Shown here piece by piece: positions 11,207 through 26,200 of a stretch of DNA of 64,000 nucleotides (within the stretch, counting starts at the first letter, position 1; each line of letters starts with the position of its first letter). The position numbers and the translations under genes were made by a program. Below the pieces are notes generated by a model, which ran no database searches, was not told the DNA's origin, and saw only the letters and a program-made list of their open reading frames with translations. The stretch is from Druceiella hillmani (Eukaryota; Arthropoda; Insecta; Lepidoptera; Hepialidae), in assembly GCA_039881145.1 (NCBI GenBank), contig JAYKKI010000039.1:18222001-18286000 (forward strand). Reading direction: 5' to 3'.

Positions 11207-14200
11207 CTACAAAATAATATAAAAAAGAAACGCAAGCAATACAACTAATGTGCCACAACATATACATACATGTGTACATACAATAATGAATAAGAAAATA
11301 ATATTACAATATACATGCTAAACTTAAAAAGTTAAAGGCTTACAGAAACCAATGGCCACTAACCTAGTGACACGAGAAAATGCGAGTTCAAATCTCACTT
11401 GAACTAATTAATCCTTTTAATTATGATTATTGCAAATATAGAATATTTAAAAATTAAAAATTAAAACCAGATACATTATCGCCCGCACTAAAAAATATCA
11501 ATATTTTATCTAATAGCTAATCTGAATAAATAGGAACATACATCTGATCTTATCTGACTTCAAATTGTTCTGTCTAATCTTACAAAGATAATCACATTGA
11601 CAATCTTCTTTGGTATGGATGTTTATATAAAACTCACTTATAAGCGATCCTGAAAAACAGGTAAGATGCAAGGTTGAACCCTTATAAACAAACATTGGCT
11701 TATAGATTTGAGGTTATGTATCTCACTAATTGGGTATTTGACTAAATTTTTTTTATTTCATTAATCATAATTTCAAGGTACAAGCTGATGAAAAGTAAAA
11801 AAAGTTTTTAATAATCTTAAAAATTAACTGAGTTATAAAAGTTTAAATTTAATCTTTAGACAAGGACGGGAATACTGTGTTGTGAGATCATTTTTAATAT
11901 TGCACATTATATTCTACAAGAGAAAAAGAGACAGGGGTATACCCAACCTTATCCGTATCTTCAAATTTAGAAGCCTACAACTGGCTTATTTTTCAGTCAA
12001 TTTTTGAAATTTTTTCAAGACTGGTTTTTAATTAACTTATATTTCACAATATTGTACGAAAAATATCAAAATTTAGAACGAGTCAACTACAGTATTTGAA
12101 AGCAAATATTAAATAATTATTATTAAAGATTACTAATATTTACTAAACGCCATAAAGTTTACTAAACGCCAACACTGGGGTATTGGCAGTACCGATATCG
12201 TAATATTCACCAAGTCAAGGTTTTGTTTTAAAAACCTGCAACATCCAGATAAAAAGTACCCTATATGTTGCTCGAAGGTATAAACTATTACCATACCTAA
12301 TTTCATAAAAATTTGTTCACTAGACTTTGCGTGATTAAAGAACAAATTAACAGGCGGGCAAAGAAAAATTCTAAAAACAGTTTTTCTGACTTCTATTATC
12401 ATCTTATACCTTAAATCAATCGCTCTTTTTAAAATATTTCCCATGTACAGAATTCCTTCTGTTACTGTACTCGTTCTGTTAGTGTTGTTATTTGTACAGA
12501 TTTCAATAAGTTCTCATTTATTTCTTCCTAAATTGAATTATTTACTTACATTCTGCGTCTTTTCAGTAAAGATTTGAATTAGAATTATACATGTTTTCCT
12601 TTTCTTAAAATTATTCAGTACACAAAAACCCCTATCATAACGAGCAGTGCTGTATCAGCTGTAACAAACACGCGCTGGGTCTATGGGAAAAAAGAAATCG
12701 ACACGTGGGCTACAGCGCAAAAAGTTTGGCAACCTCTGAGTAGGCTGAGTAGGGACAAAGAACACCAGTTGAAATTGGCACAATTCGGCAAATGTGCCAT
12801 TTATAAAAAAACTTTCTAGAAAAATTCAATACATGTTGACAGAAGAAAAAAACAATTTACTGGGAATATATCTATATTATCAGAATGGACCAAAGAAATG
12901 GTGCAAAAGTTTTGTGCTCTATACAATAATGCAACCATCGACCACCACTTCATAATGATGTAAAGAAAACAAATTTATATACAAAAACTATGACCTAAAA
13001 AAAACTCATGCCTGGCCTTTAATGTCTAAGGACTGTTGAAATTTTTGGATTAAAGACGATTAAAATACGCATCAAACTTTTCAAACTTATTAAATGCGTA
13101 GTTTTCTTTTTCTTACAGGCAAACATTAAATTTTGTTAAGCTTACTGAATTTAATTTACAATTATATTAACAACTCTGACCAACATACAAAAGAAGCTTA
13201 CTAATATTTGGCCATATACTTAGAGCAGATCTGTTAAATTTGACTTTCTATTGTGAGAAAGTATATACAATGGAGAAAGGTGATCTTAATGTGAGATTTG
13301 ACCCGAATACTGAATAGTAACAAATATTGTACCAATAGTTATCCATATGAATACTTGTAGCGTACAAATGCTAATAAATCTATTCTTGTTTTCAACATTA
13401 TACAAAATACAAACCAAGTAACATTACGTAAATTATTTAAGATAAAATATTTAAGAACTTTTAAATGAGAAAATATATCAATGGTACAGATTTGGATCAT
13501 CATTTTTCTGCAATAAAATGCTTACGAAAACGTGCACTTCAAAATTTGCACACGTATTAACTCACACTACTTTGGCTCCATTAACATAGGTTATCGGTGA
13601 TGCAGCACGTAAAAAGATTGCCAATACAAATAAAATTTGAAGACATCAGACGACATAATATATTGCACTATTTTTACTGTAAAAATATGTTAAGGAGTTT
13701 TTAAACTTTTAATTTATCTGTCTTAAGTATAAAGTTATAAATAAAAAGATGTTTACTTCATAACTTCATTCTGCTTTATTTTTAGACAAGAATATACAAT
13801 TGTTATATTCGTTTAGTTTAAGCTCTTCCACGATCAATGCAAAAATGTATACTTAAATTGGTCTAAATTTTATAGTTAATATTATCCTAATTTATAATCC
13901 CTTATCTTCACAATTAAATGAAACTGCGTGATATAGTATTATTTCTACTTTCTTTAAGTTCTTTACCACAACCTAGGTTTCGTTGTATTACAACATCTTC
14001 AGGTGGACTATTAGGAAAGATCTTTCTAATAGCCCACCTGAAGATGTTGTAATACAACGAAACCTAGGTCGTGGTAAAGAACTTAAAGAAAGTAGAAATA
14101 ATAATACATAACGTAGCTTCATTTAATTGAGAATAACGAATTTCTACAAAATTAACGCCAAATATATTCAAACCCTTATCTTCACATAAAATCAAAAAGA

Positions 14201-17200
14201 AAAGGATACAGAAAAATTATGTTTCATCTATAATACTATATATCATTACAGACCCAAATATACATCTACAATAAATATATATGAACATATATATACAGTT
14301 CTAATCTATAGCAGCACATACCTCATGCACTATTTGATGATTTGTGAACCATTACCATAACCATAAAATAAATATTATCATGATGATATACTTCTTAAGC
14401 AAGAATAAGAAAAAACTGCAAAATACACGTCGGACACTCCCCGAGTTAGGATTCCGTAGCAGTTGAAGTTTGCACGTGTTAGAACTGTGTCCTTTCAAAT
14501 CCTACAGTGTTATAATCTACAACAAACACTTTTTCTTGTATTATTTTACTGTTTTAATAATATTCTAATTTTTTATTATTTTTTATCAATAGGCATAATA
14601 AAAACACAGCATTAAAACCTAAAGGCTTTTTTTGTACATCAAAAATACCAATTTTCTTTGTATTTAAAAATTAGTAAGCTATCTAAAGTTTTTTTGATAT
14701 GGGAGTTTTTTGATATGGGAGACGAAGAACAGCACATGAGTTTAGAGACAAAAATATACTTTTGTTTTGCTAAAATGATATTGGTATACAAACAATAAAT
14801 TTTTTTGTAATATTATTTATATTATACTACCAAAGTACTTTTTTGATTTTTAAATGTCATTTCATCGTTTTTCTGTTAGTTTATTTACTAGTTTTGGAAA
14901 TTTGATTATATCTATTACATTTGCTTATAACCCTCATTAGTTCCTCAAACTGTAAAGTTCAAAATCGGAGTAACAACATTAAAACATGCCCCCCCATAAA
15001 TAATACCACTAATTTTAAAAGACAGTGAGGTATGCTAGGTTTCTGTGCTTCTTCTCTCTTCTCTTTCCTCTTTCTTTTAGATTCTTTTTTTAATTTTCTG
15101 TCACAAAATTGGAGAAATAAAACACTTATGAAATTACACACTCTGTGGCACACTATTGATAAATGTCTGTGTGTCGACCGGTCACAGGTATTTTTATCGA
15201 AAAGCATTTGAGAGAAAATTGAAATTTACTCTAATTGTATCAGGTTCTAACCCAATTACAGGTTTCATGTTTGCTTCAATACCTGTATGTGTTTGTAAAA
15301 TGGTATAGAACACTAATTGCGCAAATTCAACTTGCACTTGTCAATTAAGTACTTGTACTGAATTACTATAAATTAACCATATAAAATATTTTTTTAACAA
15401 CATTTCCCCAATTCACAGCTATATTTATCGACAAATATATTTCTGATTAATTTATTTACGCAATGATTTGGTACGGACAAAATTTAGATTAGAAAAAAAT
15501 CAACTTTCTCATTTTGCAAACAGTCCTCCTTTTTGACAGACAATACAGACCATAAAGACCTACTACTATACATAAAGACCTACTACTATAATTGAAAAAG
15601 CACATAAAGACCATAAAGACATCAGCACATAAAGACCTACTACTATAATTGAAAAAAAATTACATTTTATAGAATATCGCAATTGGAAACTTCCGTATTC
15701 TACTTTTTAAATTATTTTTTTTATTTTTAAAATTTCAAAGGCAAACTTCATTCTTTCAAATTTTGTTTAAAATATTTCAACCCATATAAACAAAAAAAAA
15801 AGGAAATCTAACTTGAAAAGTTCCGACTTTTATATTGTGATGACTTTCATATTGTGATATAGTTTTGAGGTTAAAAATTATCAACTAATATAAAATCTAA
15901 AATAAAATATTCAAACGATATAATTTTGATCATCATAACACTATTAATATTCATAACAAAAATATTCACTGAAAATATTTTAAAGGATCGTCTTCTTTAA
16001 AATTTAACCCGAAAAACAAGTATTTTTGGTATAAAATTACCAATTTAAATAGCTAAACGTAACGGCCCTATTCAAATTGTTGCTTTGTCTTATACTCATG
16101 AGAGTGACAAATAATTACTCAAATTCAAACATCATATAACTCTGAATGATCCATGTTTCCAAAGAGCAGTAAAATATCCTATATACTTTTATTATCTGTA
16201 CAAGGTTTTTTTAAAGTACTACCATTACTTTAAGACTCAGTGGTTAAAAATTAATTTCAATCTAACATAACCTCCATTTTTTCACTTACGCAGTGTTAAA
16301 ACTCAAGCTAAGAAATATTACAGGATCAAATAAACTTCATACTGATACTTTAAATACTGCCTACCGTTAGCACCATCTCATCTACAGGCAAGCTCAATAT
16401 CTAAGATGCATTCAATAATTCATAATTTACTCAAGCAAATACATATAAATTATCAAGAAGACAAATAGCAAAATCTTACCTAGCAGCGGACGGCGCAGCG
16501 GGAAGAGCACGCATCGGGCTCTGCTGCAACACACGACCACGGCTCGATGCGCTGTTGTAGCCTCCAGCACGCTCTTGGAATTCCCTGTTAAATTAAGAGA
16601 TATAAAATTAGTATTCAAAAAACCTTTGTATACGAAGGCAATTAAGAGTATCCGTGTTAACAAAGTAGATACCATTTTTATCAAAAACAAATCATTTGTT
16701 TTTCAACAAATTCCCCCCTTTTGGGGATATACACTTATCCCAAGGTCCCTGCCATTTTAACACCTCCTTAAAAAACAGAAATAATCAAGCTCTCCGAAAT
16801 ACACTTCTGTTTCAACGACAACTTCCTCGTTTGGGGTAAGTTTTTGTCCTGTGGGCCATTTCTTCATCTTTGAGAACAACAAGAAATCGCAGAGCTTGGT
16901 CAAACGAACACATGGCTGCAGCAGCAATTTATAGGGCAATGCATGCAGTGGCAGCACCAACTCCGGATGAAAGCGTTGGTGTGTTATGATGAAACAGCAA
17001 ACGGGCCCGTGGCTCCTTCAATTTCTTGTTAAAGTGGTCCAATAACTACTAGCGTGACCCGTGCGAAGTCTTCGCTTTATAAATTATTCAACTCAATTTA
17101 ATAAATCAAAATTGATTGCAGGTATTCAATTCATTTCTAATTTTGCACACTGCTTATTACGTTTTTATTCCATTATGAAGCTCAGATGACAGATCAAACA

Positions 17201-20200
17201 AATATTTTACTAAAATTGACATATAGAGGCGCAAGTATCAAAAGCATTGAGCTAAAGCGCCACTTTATTTATACGTGAGTGGATTTGAAATTAAACAAAA
17301 ATTTTACCGACCGTCAATCATATTGACGTTGAGCCATTAGATGGCAGCATTGCTGTTTTGTGTATATAATTTTAATAATTAATTAATTTGCAAAAACAAT
17401 AGCAATAATAAATTTTTTAGTTGTGGATGCCGGTAGAGCAAGCAATTATCTATAAAATGATATATAATTTATGTGGATTAGTTGTGAGGTTTTTTCTAAA
17501 AAGGGAGAGTAACATCTTAACCTTAGCGTATTAATATATATGATGATGATGATGATGATAGTTTTTATTGACTTTTCACATGACAGCACGTGTGACATTA
17601 CTCACACCCACATACAATGTAATATCATCCGTACTGAAAGTGTCATAGGAAAATCCTACTTGATAATTAGTGTATGAAAAGAAATGCTATGCTAAAAATT
17701 ACCCATTTGAGGAACTAAAACTTATTACCCTGTGATGAGAAAAAAGCCTCAAAAAATTTCAAATTACGCAAAGGAATAGTTTCAGAGATATGACAAATCA
17801 AAATAGTCTAGATTATGATTCATGCAGATAAATTATAAGTAGTATTAAACCTATATTATGCAAATCTTCCGAGCATCTCTAATTTTAAAATTGTTTTTGG
17901 AATGCAACAAGGGCATTCAAAATTGGCATGAAATCACAAATCCGTCTTTCCTCACCTATAAATGAAAACATAGTAAAAGTTTTAATTAGCTTTTTTTAAA
18001 TGCACTTAAAATATATTTTACCTTTATAAAATTAAATTAAGAATTGGGTATAAAATGTCAAAAATTGTTCTCAACTTCAAATTTACTATCTCATATAATA
18101 CATATGTCAAAAATAGTTCTTAATTTGAAATTACGTATGATGTTACATGTCAAAAATTGTTCTTAATTTGAAATTACGTATGTTGTTACATGTCAAAAAT
18201 TGTTCTTAATTTGAATTTTTTTAGGCTAATGTCTCATTAGAGATACAATTTACACCACAATTCACATAAAATTGTTAAATTGTTGCTCTTTAGTTTCACT
18301 TTGTTAATACAATATATTTTACTATTAAAAAACTGCTACAGAACTTAATTTTTTACTTAAACTTTTCTTTTTGCTCTTAGTTGATATAAAAAGGAAATTA
18401 GAGTACCTCCTCCTGGCAATATTACTTTTAAAGGAAAACTCTCAGTCACAAAGTGATTCTCATTTTGGCACCGGGACACCACTTCCTAAAGCTTGTTTGA
18501 ATATTACTTTGCTCTTCCCAACTGTCTATTGTGAATGTGTATAGTTCATACTAATTAAATAATAAAAATCCCTTAATATGTTTAAATGTAAGCTACATTT
18601 TGCTTTGTCAAGACAACTTTAAGTAATGGCTCGGCCCTACGTGACTCCATAAATTTTATTTATTTATAAGACTTTGAAAATACAAATTCAAACAATATAT
18701 TTTAAACTCTGTATTGGGACATGGAATTAAAACCTTATCGGTTTGTGTAATTTTACAAAAAATTTCTGGTAGGTCAAAATCATTTTAATTTATTAACAGT
18801 TTTGAATCAGTAAAAATTTTTTCACAGTCATTAGTATAATTTTAATTTAGATTAAAAAGAAGCTCATTTTTACGTAAATACTTGACATTATTCCTGTTTG
18901 GCAAAATATGACTAGAAGTCCTACCACGAATGGTTCCTGTATAGCGATGCAAATATACCACTGACAACAAATTTACTGAATATTATATATAGATAATTTA
19001 AATGTGCACTTAATTGTTTTTTTTTTTCTAATTTTAATTTCATTAAATTCAATTATGGCTTTGATTTAGTCATCATCAACTTCGGTAACTCTACTAGAAT
19101 TATGGATTTTTGAATAAAAATCTTCAGAATATGACATATTTTTAATAAAATATGAAAAATAATTGACATTTCACGCAGCAAACGAGCAATGATTCTTTAT
19201 TTCTATTTCAATCTTTTTAGGTAATTGTAAAAAACTATTTATTTACATATAAACTATTCTGGCATAGTATAAATTTTGATGCAATTTTACTATACTAAAA
19301 TGTAATTGCAATAGTAAATATAAGTATGAGGACAACTTGCGCAACGAGAGTTCTGTACATAGACCCAAATATTTAAATATAACATAATATTGAATATATT
19401 TGGCGTTAATTTTGTAGAAATTCATTATTCACAATTAAATGAAACTGCGTGATGTAGTATTATTTCTATGTGGGCTATTAGCTAAGATCTTTGCTAATAG
19501 CCCACCTGAAGATGTTGTAATACAATGAAACCTAGGTCGTGGTAAAGAACTTAAAGAAAGCATACATACATCACGTAGTTTCATTTAATTGTGTATAACA
19601 TAATAAACAATAAATATTATTATTATTTTTCACCATGTTGCTTAGTATAATTTTCACAAAAATATTGAGAATATTTCAAAAACAATGACATTTAGAGTAA
19701 TTGCTATAGATGCCAGTAAACTTCTAATAAAGCTCTTCGTTGATAATTTTACCATTACCAATTTTGTATTGGGCGGAGATGTGAAGGTGAGACAAATTAT
19801 TGTGAACATTTTCGACAACATTTGGAGAACTATCTTACATAAAATTCTGAGATAAGAGGTTCTTTTATGCTTATAACTCGTCCTTTTTATTGACGGACAA
19901 CGTATAAGTATTCCATTTGAAAAGAAAAATTTAAAAATTATTTCTATTACTTCGTTTGCTCACTTGAAAATTCCCATAAGATATTTACGAGTACTTACTA
20001 TAGAGATATATGCGAAACATTATACTTTATCATCACACCAAATGTCAAATTTCTACACTGAATGATTTAAAAAAACACAGACATGCGAATGATTTTGTAA
20101 GTTTCATTCTTTCTTTCTTTATCAAAAAAAAAACACAGTTTTAGCACAAAAACCGAAATGAATTGAAAAATCAAAATCAGATAAAAACCAAAATTTAAAG

Positions 20201-23200
20201 AATTATAAATAGATAATCAACCCATATGTTGTATCATTCCCTTTAATTAACATGTACGTTAGGTAATGCACGGCAATAATGATTGTTTAAAGTTCGATGG
20301 ATGACTAAAGTTCTGTGGTAGTCTATGGTATTATAGGTTGTTTATGTAAGTGGACAACTATTATCGTTGTATGTTGGAGACTCGAAAGTATTTTACGAAA
20401 GTATTATTTTGTAAAATATATGGATCTGAGATATTTCTCAATTCTCGAGTACGAATTTTATTGGTTGTTCTGCAAATGCAAAATAATTTTTATGAGATAA
20501 AAAATATAACAACGTTTGTTGGTTTGTTGATCTAATTTAAGTTTATATAATTTTTATAAGGTAACTATAAAAATTCATTTTACTTTTGCCCATTTAACTC
20601 TACTAAAAAAGCTAAATTTACTAAAATATGGATAGAAATATTTAAATAGCTACCTTTAGATAAAGTGAAATAAGACAATATTTTAAAGTAGGTAGCTGTG
20701 AAAATGAAGGTTTTATTATAATTCAACATGCAGACATCTGCTTAAAGGCTAATAACTCCGTAACATTTAAGTTATTCATAAAGTAACATGATACAACATA
20801 GAGCTGAATGTCATACACATTTATATAAAAGTTTTTCTGCACATCAAAAATGAAATGATGGTATCATCACCTCACATTATATGCAAAACAGACACAAAAT
20901 GATACAGACAACTGTCAACAAGTACTTATATAAAACAAATTGAAAATTGTCAATTTGTTTTATATAAGTACCTGTTGACAGTACGTTTCACACAATCTGA
21001 GTTTTATTCTCTATTATAAAATGAAATGATACATACCTCACATTATATGCAAAACAGGCACAAAATGATACAGACAACTGTCAACAGGTACTTATATAAA
21101 ACAAATTGAAAATTGTCAATTTGTTTTATATAAGTACCTATTGACAGTACCTTCACACAATCCGAGTTTTATTCTCTATTATAAAATGACATGATACATA
21201 CCTCACATTATATGCAAAACAGACACAAAATGATATAGACAACTGTCAACAGGTACTTATATAAAACAAATTGAAAATTATCAATTTGTTTTATATAAGT
21301 ACCTGTTGACAGTACCTTCACACAATCCGAGTTTTATTCTCTATTATAAAATGACATGATACATACCTCACATTATATGCAAAACAGGCACAAAATGATA
21401 CAGACAACTGTCAACAGGTACTTATATAAAACAAATTGAAAATTGTCAATTTGTTTTATATAAGTACCTGTTGACAGTACCTTCACACAATCCGAGTTTT
21501 ATTCTCTATTATAAAATGACATGATACATACCTCACATTATATGCAAAACAGACACAAAATGATATAGACAACTGTCAACAGGTACTTATATAAAACAAA
21601 TTGAAAATTGTCAATTTGTTTTATATAAGTACCTGTTGATAGTACCTTTCACACAATCTGAGTTTTATTCTCTATTATAAAATGACATGATACATACCTC
21701 ACATTATATGCAAAACAGACACAAAATGATATAGACAACTGGCAACAGGTACTTATATAAAAAAAATTGAAAATTGTCAATTTGTTGATAGTACCTTTCA
21801 CACAATCTGAGTTTTATTCTCTATTATAAAATGACATGATACATACCTCACATTATATGTAAAACAGACACAAAATGATATAGACAACTGTCAACAGGTA
21901 CTTATATAAAACAAATTGAAAATTGTCAATTTGTTTTATATAGGTACCTGTTGACAGTACCTTTCACACAATCTGAGTTTTATTCCCTATTATAAAAAAA
22001 AAAACAAAAAATAATAATGATAAAAGAATAAAAATATTTTTTGTTAATATTAAAATTTTTGAACATTTAAGAATTACGTAGCAGATCTACTGTTTATAGG
22101 ACTGATTGAAATTAAAAGACATTAGGGTATAAAATAAATGTACATTGTATATTTAGTTTCATAGTGTTTACCATATTAACGCCTAAAATCATACTTAAAA
22201 CAATCCCTTATAAAGCCAATGTGGTAAACTAGTTTTTCTACAATATATATTTGGAAAATCTTAATATTTTTGGAGAATGAAGAGTACACAGCAAAATTAT
22301 AAATTAGACTTGTGAAATTACGAATAAATTTATATTAGCAAGACAAACGTGTATTGAAATAATTAGTTGCAACTCACTTGTCAAAATCATGGATTTCTTC
22401 TTCCTCGAGATTAATGAACTCCTGGTGCTCTTCGGAATCACCTGATATGACATTCTGCTCTCGTTCAATTACGTGCCCGCGTTCTCCGATATGGTGTCCT
22501 TCGAAATTTATGGTAACTTTTAACGTAATCTATACAACTAAAAATAAATGTGTGGGGGAAAAACCAAAATAGCATTTACATACAGGAAATGTTAGTTAAT
22601 TATCCTTGTTAATTAGGTCTTTCCACCAAGTAAAAATTATTAACCACATAAATTACCAATTCAAGAGTTTAAAAATCAAATAATTATAACAATAACTAGG
22701 AATAAAAATAAATTTCATCAAGATTTATTAACTGTTCTGTCCAATCTTCATGTGGGTTTAATGTACTGAGATTGCCAGGGTTGTTTGTAAAGAAAAGAGA
22801 CGTTACTGTTAAGCGACTAAGTAATAATTTGTTAACTGTTCCAATTCACAAAATGAACAGTATGATGATTTCTATTGCAGATGTTCACTAAATCTCTAAT
22901 GCAATGATTCCCCGAGTGTCAATTTCAAACTCCACATCAGTAAAAAAGATTCTACGAGATGCAGGGGGGGGGTTCTATGTGAGCGCATCCTATTAAGGAT
23001 ATTCTTTTAAGGATTGGATATCATATAACAATAAGTACCGATTGAAATAAGCACTAATGAAGAACTCAAGGTGCATTTCAGAAACGGGTATCAAAAGTTC
23101 TGGCTTCATCTTTACACTTTGCGAAAAGAGGTTTTACCGTGGTTGTCAATCTCGTTAGGAAAATTAAATTAAATTTCTTCATAAATAGATGGTTAAAAAA

Positions 23201-26200
23201 GGCAGATAAAAAATACTATTTATAAAATATTGAAAAGACATCTTTTGGTATTCTAACATACCACGAATATTTCAAAATACTAAATTTTACAACGTTTCTA
23301 TAAAACTTGTTGAAAAAAGAAAACATTTTTTACAAAAATAAAGAATTTAAAATTGTTTATCAAGTTGGTTATATCTTTCATGATATTTGTACATGACTCA
23401 AACATCTTTCTCGGTAATTTAGAAATATTCTATTGTCTCGTAAGCTTTCAGTCTCGATTATTCACAAAAAAACAAATATTCTTACTAAAAAAGTTGGCTT
23501 GCGACTAATCCTTTTGTAATACCTAACATTGGTACATTATCGCTTGAAAAATTCAGAACCTTGTATATAGCAGTAATCTGATTTGAATTTGTAGCAACAT
23601 TTGCATATTAACATTAAACCTAAAGACTGTGTAATTTAATTAGTCAGCACAAACAAAACGTTTTGTTTTCTGGGATGGTGTTTACCTCAAAGTTTTATTA
23701 AATATTTATCTTAAGACTAACCAATGGCCATCTTCTTTGTTCCAGTGCGGCTGTCCTGCATAGTCTTTGTTGTTTCTTTTATACCATTTGGACCAAGTTT
23801 TGTGCTGCTTGTTGAGCTTATCACCTAAAAATTAATAGGCTATTTATTTCTACACAAAACTAATTGCTCAATTTTAATAAACATAATAAACTTTAAAAAC
23901 AGAGGAAATAACAAATAAACCTGTAAGTAGAAGTCACAAAAAAATTTGCCCAAATAGCAAATCTATGAACAAACATAATAAATTTTACAGATAGACAAGC
24001 TGACCCGGCAAACGCTGTTCTGCCCTTCGAAACACCGCGTCACCTATGGGATCCAGATTTTGTAATTTTCTTTTTTTGGCATTAAACCAACATACATATA
24101 TTGTGGATGCGAGTAATTTTGGTTCATAAATAAAGAATGTATTAATAACTTGACTACAGGCACTGTCATTTGATTGATTATCAACCTGTGACACATCATC
24201 TTCACAAAAATTATATATTGTGTGAATACAACCTCAATTGGTCATGTCGTTTAGAAGTTACATGAATGTTAACAGACGTAACAACGATATATAATAAGAT
24301 TTGGGCCAAAAAGCAAATGCATGAACAAACATAATAAACTTTGAAAAAAGAGGAAAAAACAAATAAGTCTGTCTAATGAATACAAGTAGAACTTGCACTT
24401 ACAATTTGTAAAAGTTTTAACATTTAGGACTACCTAGTGTTTATATTTAACAATTTATGAATTTTGGTATATTTGTCACTATGCAAATGTACCTCTATCT
24501 TTCACAAACTTAAAAAAATACCTTTTAAATTTATTCATGTAAGTTGACTAAAATGAGTTTTTATCAAAGTACTTAATAAATACAGTTAATTATTAAATTT
24601 GTTTTTCTTATTTTAACATATATGGTAAAATGGAGGATCTAACAAGGAAATTTATTATACAGGGGTTTGGAGGGGTGATGAATTTCTACTATTGTTTCAA
24701 AAATACTATTTAAATATAGTATTCAAATCGAGTTCCATGTTGAAGTTTCCTTCCTACACTTTGTATTTAAAATTATGATCTCTTTTTTTAATTCTAATTA
24801 TATACAGTGATATTTTCTTAAGGTATATTATGTGATATTTTCTTAATCTTTGAATAGATGAAAATCAAAATAATTATTATAATCTTTAAATTGCTATAGA
24901 ATCAAATAATTCTCATAATTCTACCACATAACAAATATAAAGGTCAACTGGGATTTTTTTACACGTCTCTTGAATTCCCACTAGATTTTTTTTGTTAACT
25001 AAGGGGATATAAAATATTTAAATCATTACATGATTATACACAGTATGTTGATGAAGTACAATTTGACATCTTTATGCTCGAGTTTTATAAATTTTATGTT
25101 CTTCCAATTTTGCAAGTTCACCATTTATACCAGGTGCAATTTCACTTTTTGTGAACTAAGGGGATATAAAATATTTAAATCATTACATGATTATACACAG
25201 TATGTTGATAAAGTACAATTTGACATCTTTATGCTCGAGTTTTATAAATTTTATGTTCTTCCAATTTTGCAAGTTCACCATTTATACCAGGTGCAATTTC
25301 ACTTTTTGTTAACTAAGGGGATATAAAATATTTAAATCATTACATGATTATACACAGTATGTTGATGAAGTACAAGTTGACATCTTTATGCTTGAGTTTT
25401 ATAACTTTTATGTTCTTCCAATTTTGCAAGTTCACCATTTATACCAGGTGCAATTTCACTTTTTGTTAACTAAGGGGATATAAAATATTTAAATCATTAC
25501 ATGATTATACACAGTATGTTGATGAAGTACAATTTGACATCTTTATGCTCGAGTTTTATAACTTTTATGTTCTAATTTTGCAAGTTCACCACTTATACCA
25601 GGTGCAATTTCACTTTTTGTTAACTAAGGGGATATAATATATTTAAATCATTACATGATTATACACAGTATGTTGATGAAGTACAATTTGACATCTTTAT
25701 GCTCGAGTTTTATAAATTTTATGTTCTTCCAATTTTGCAAGTTCACCATTTATACCAGGTGCAATTTCACTTTTTGTTAACTAAGGGGATATAATATATT
25801 TAAATCATTACATGATTATACACAGTATGTTGATGAAGTACAATTTGACATCTTTATGCTCGAGTTTTATAAATTTTATGTTCTTCCAATTTTGCAAGTT
25901 CACCATTTATACCAGGTGCAATTTCACTTTTTGTTAACTAAGGGGATATAATATATTTAAATCATTACATGATTATACACAGTATGTTGATGAAGTACAA
26001 TTTGACATCTTTATGCTCGAGTTTTATAAATTTTATGTTCTTCCAATTTTGCAAGTTCACCATTTATACCAGGTGCAATTTCACTTTTTGTGAACTAAGG
26101 GGATATAAAATATTTAAATCATTACATGATTATACACAGTATGTTGATGAAGTACAATTTGACATCTTTATGCTCGAGTTTTATAAATTTTATGTTCTTC

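Larger units (their letters stand above)
13909..14172 (+). mobile_element. Fold-back hammerhead-like element, copy 3 (best preserved)
   Basis: It is flanked by the direct repeat cccttatctt (13899-13908 and 14173-14182). It starts CACAATTAAATGAAAC and ends CCAAATATATTCAAA. Two arms of about 100 bp are inverted copies around the centre at 14017-14024. Each arm contains the hammerhead-like core, plus strand 14032-14074 and minus strand 13966-14006. It lies in Mlf intron 6. Confidence 0.85.
16585..19377. other. Mlf intron 5, first part
   Basis: It includes a (GAT)n-like run at about 17540-17560 and a 43-bp tandem repeat at 18050-18225 (listed separately). A GC-richer patch at 16780-17020 has a short open minus-strand frame without recognisable domains. 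No gene is supported. Confidence 0.5.

Noticed and set aside
11371..11400. tRNA-like T-arm (gagttcaaatctcac)
   Set aside because: The T-stem has a mismatch and no acceptor, D or anticodon arms could be built around it. At most a fragment of a tRNA-derived SINE.
13909..14172. CRISPR or bacterial terminator interpretation of the strong palindromes
   Set aside because: The host is an intron-bearing animal genome, and the palindromes are dispersed, with flanking direct repeats, which fits a mobile element.
23990..24060. GC-rich string gacaagctgacccggcaaac
   Set aside because: It resembles sequence seen in dispersed insect repeats, but I could not tie it to a named family or define its ends.
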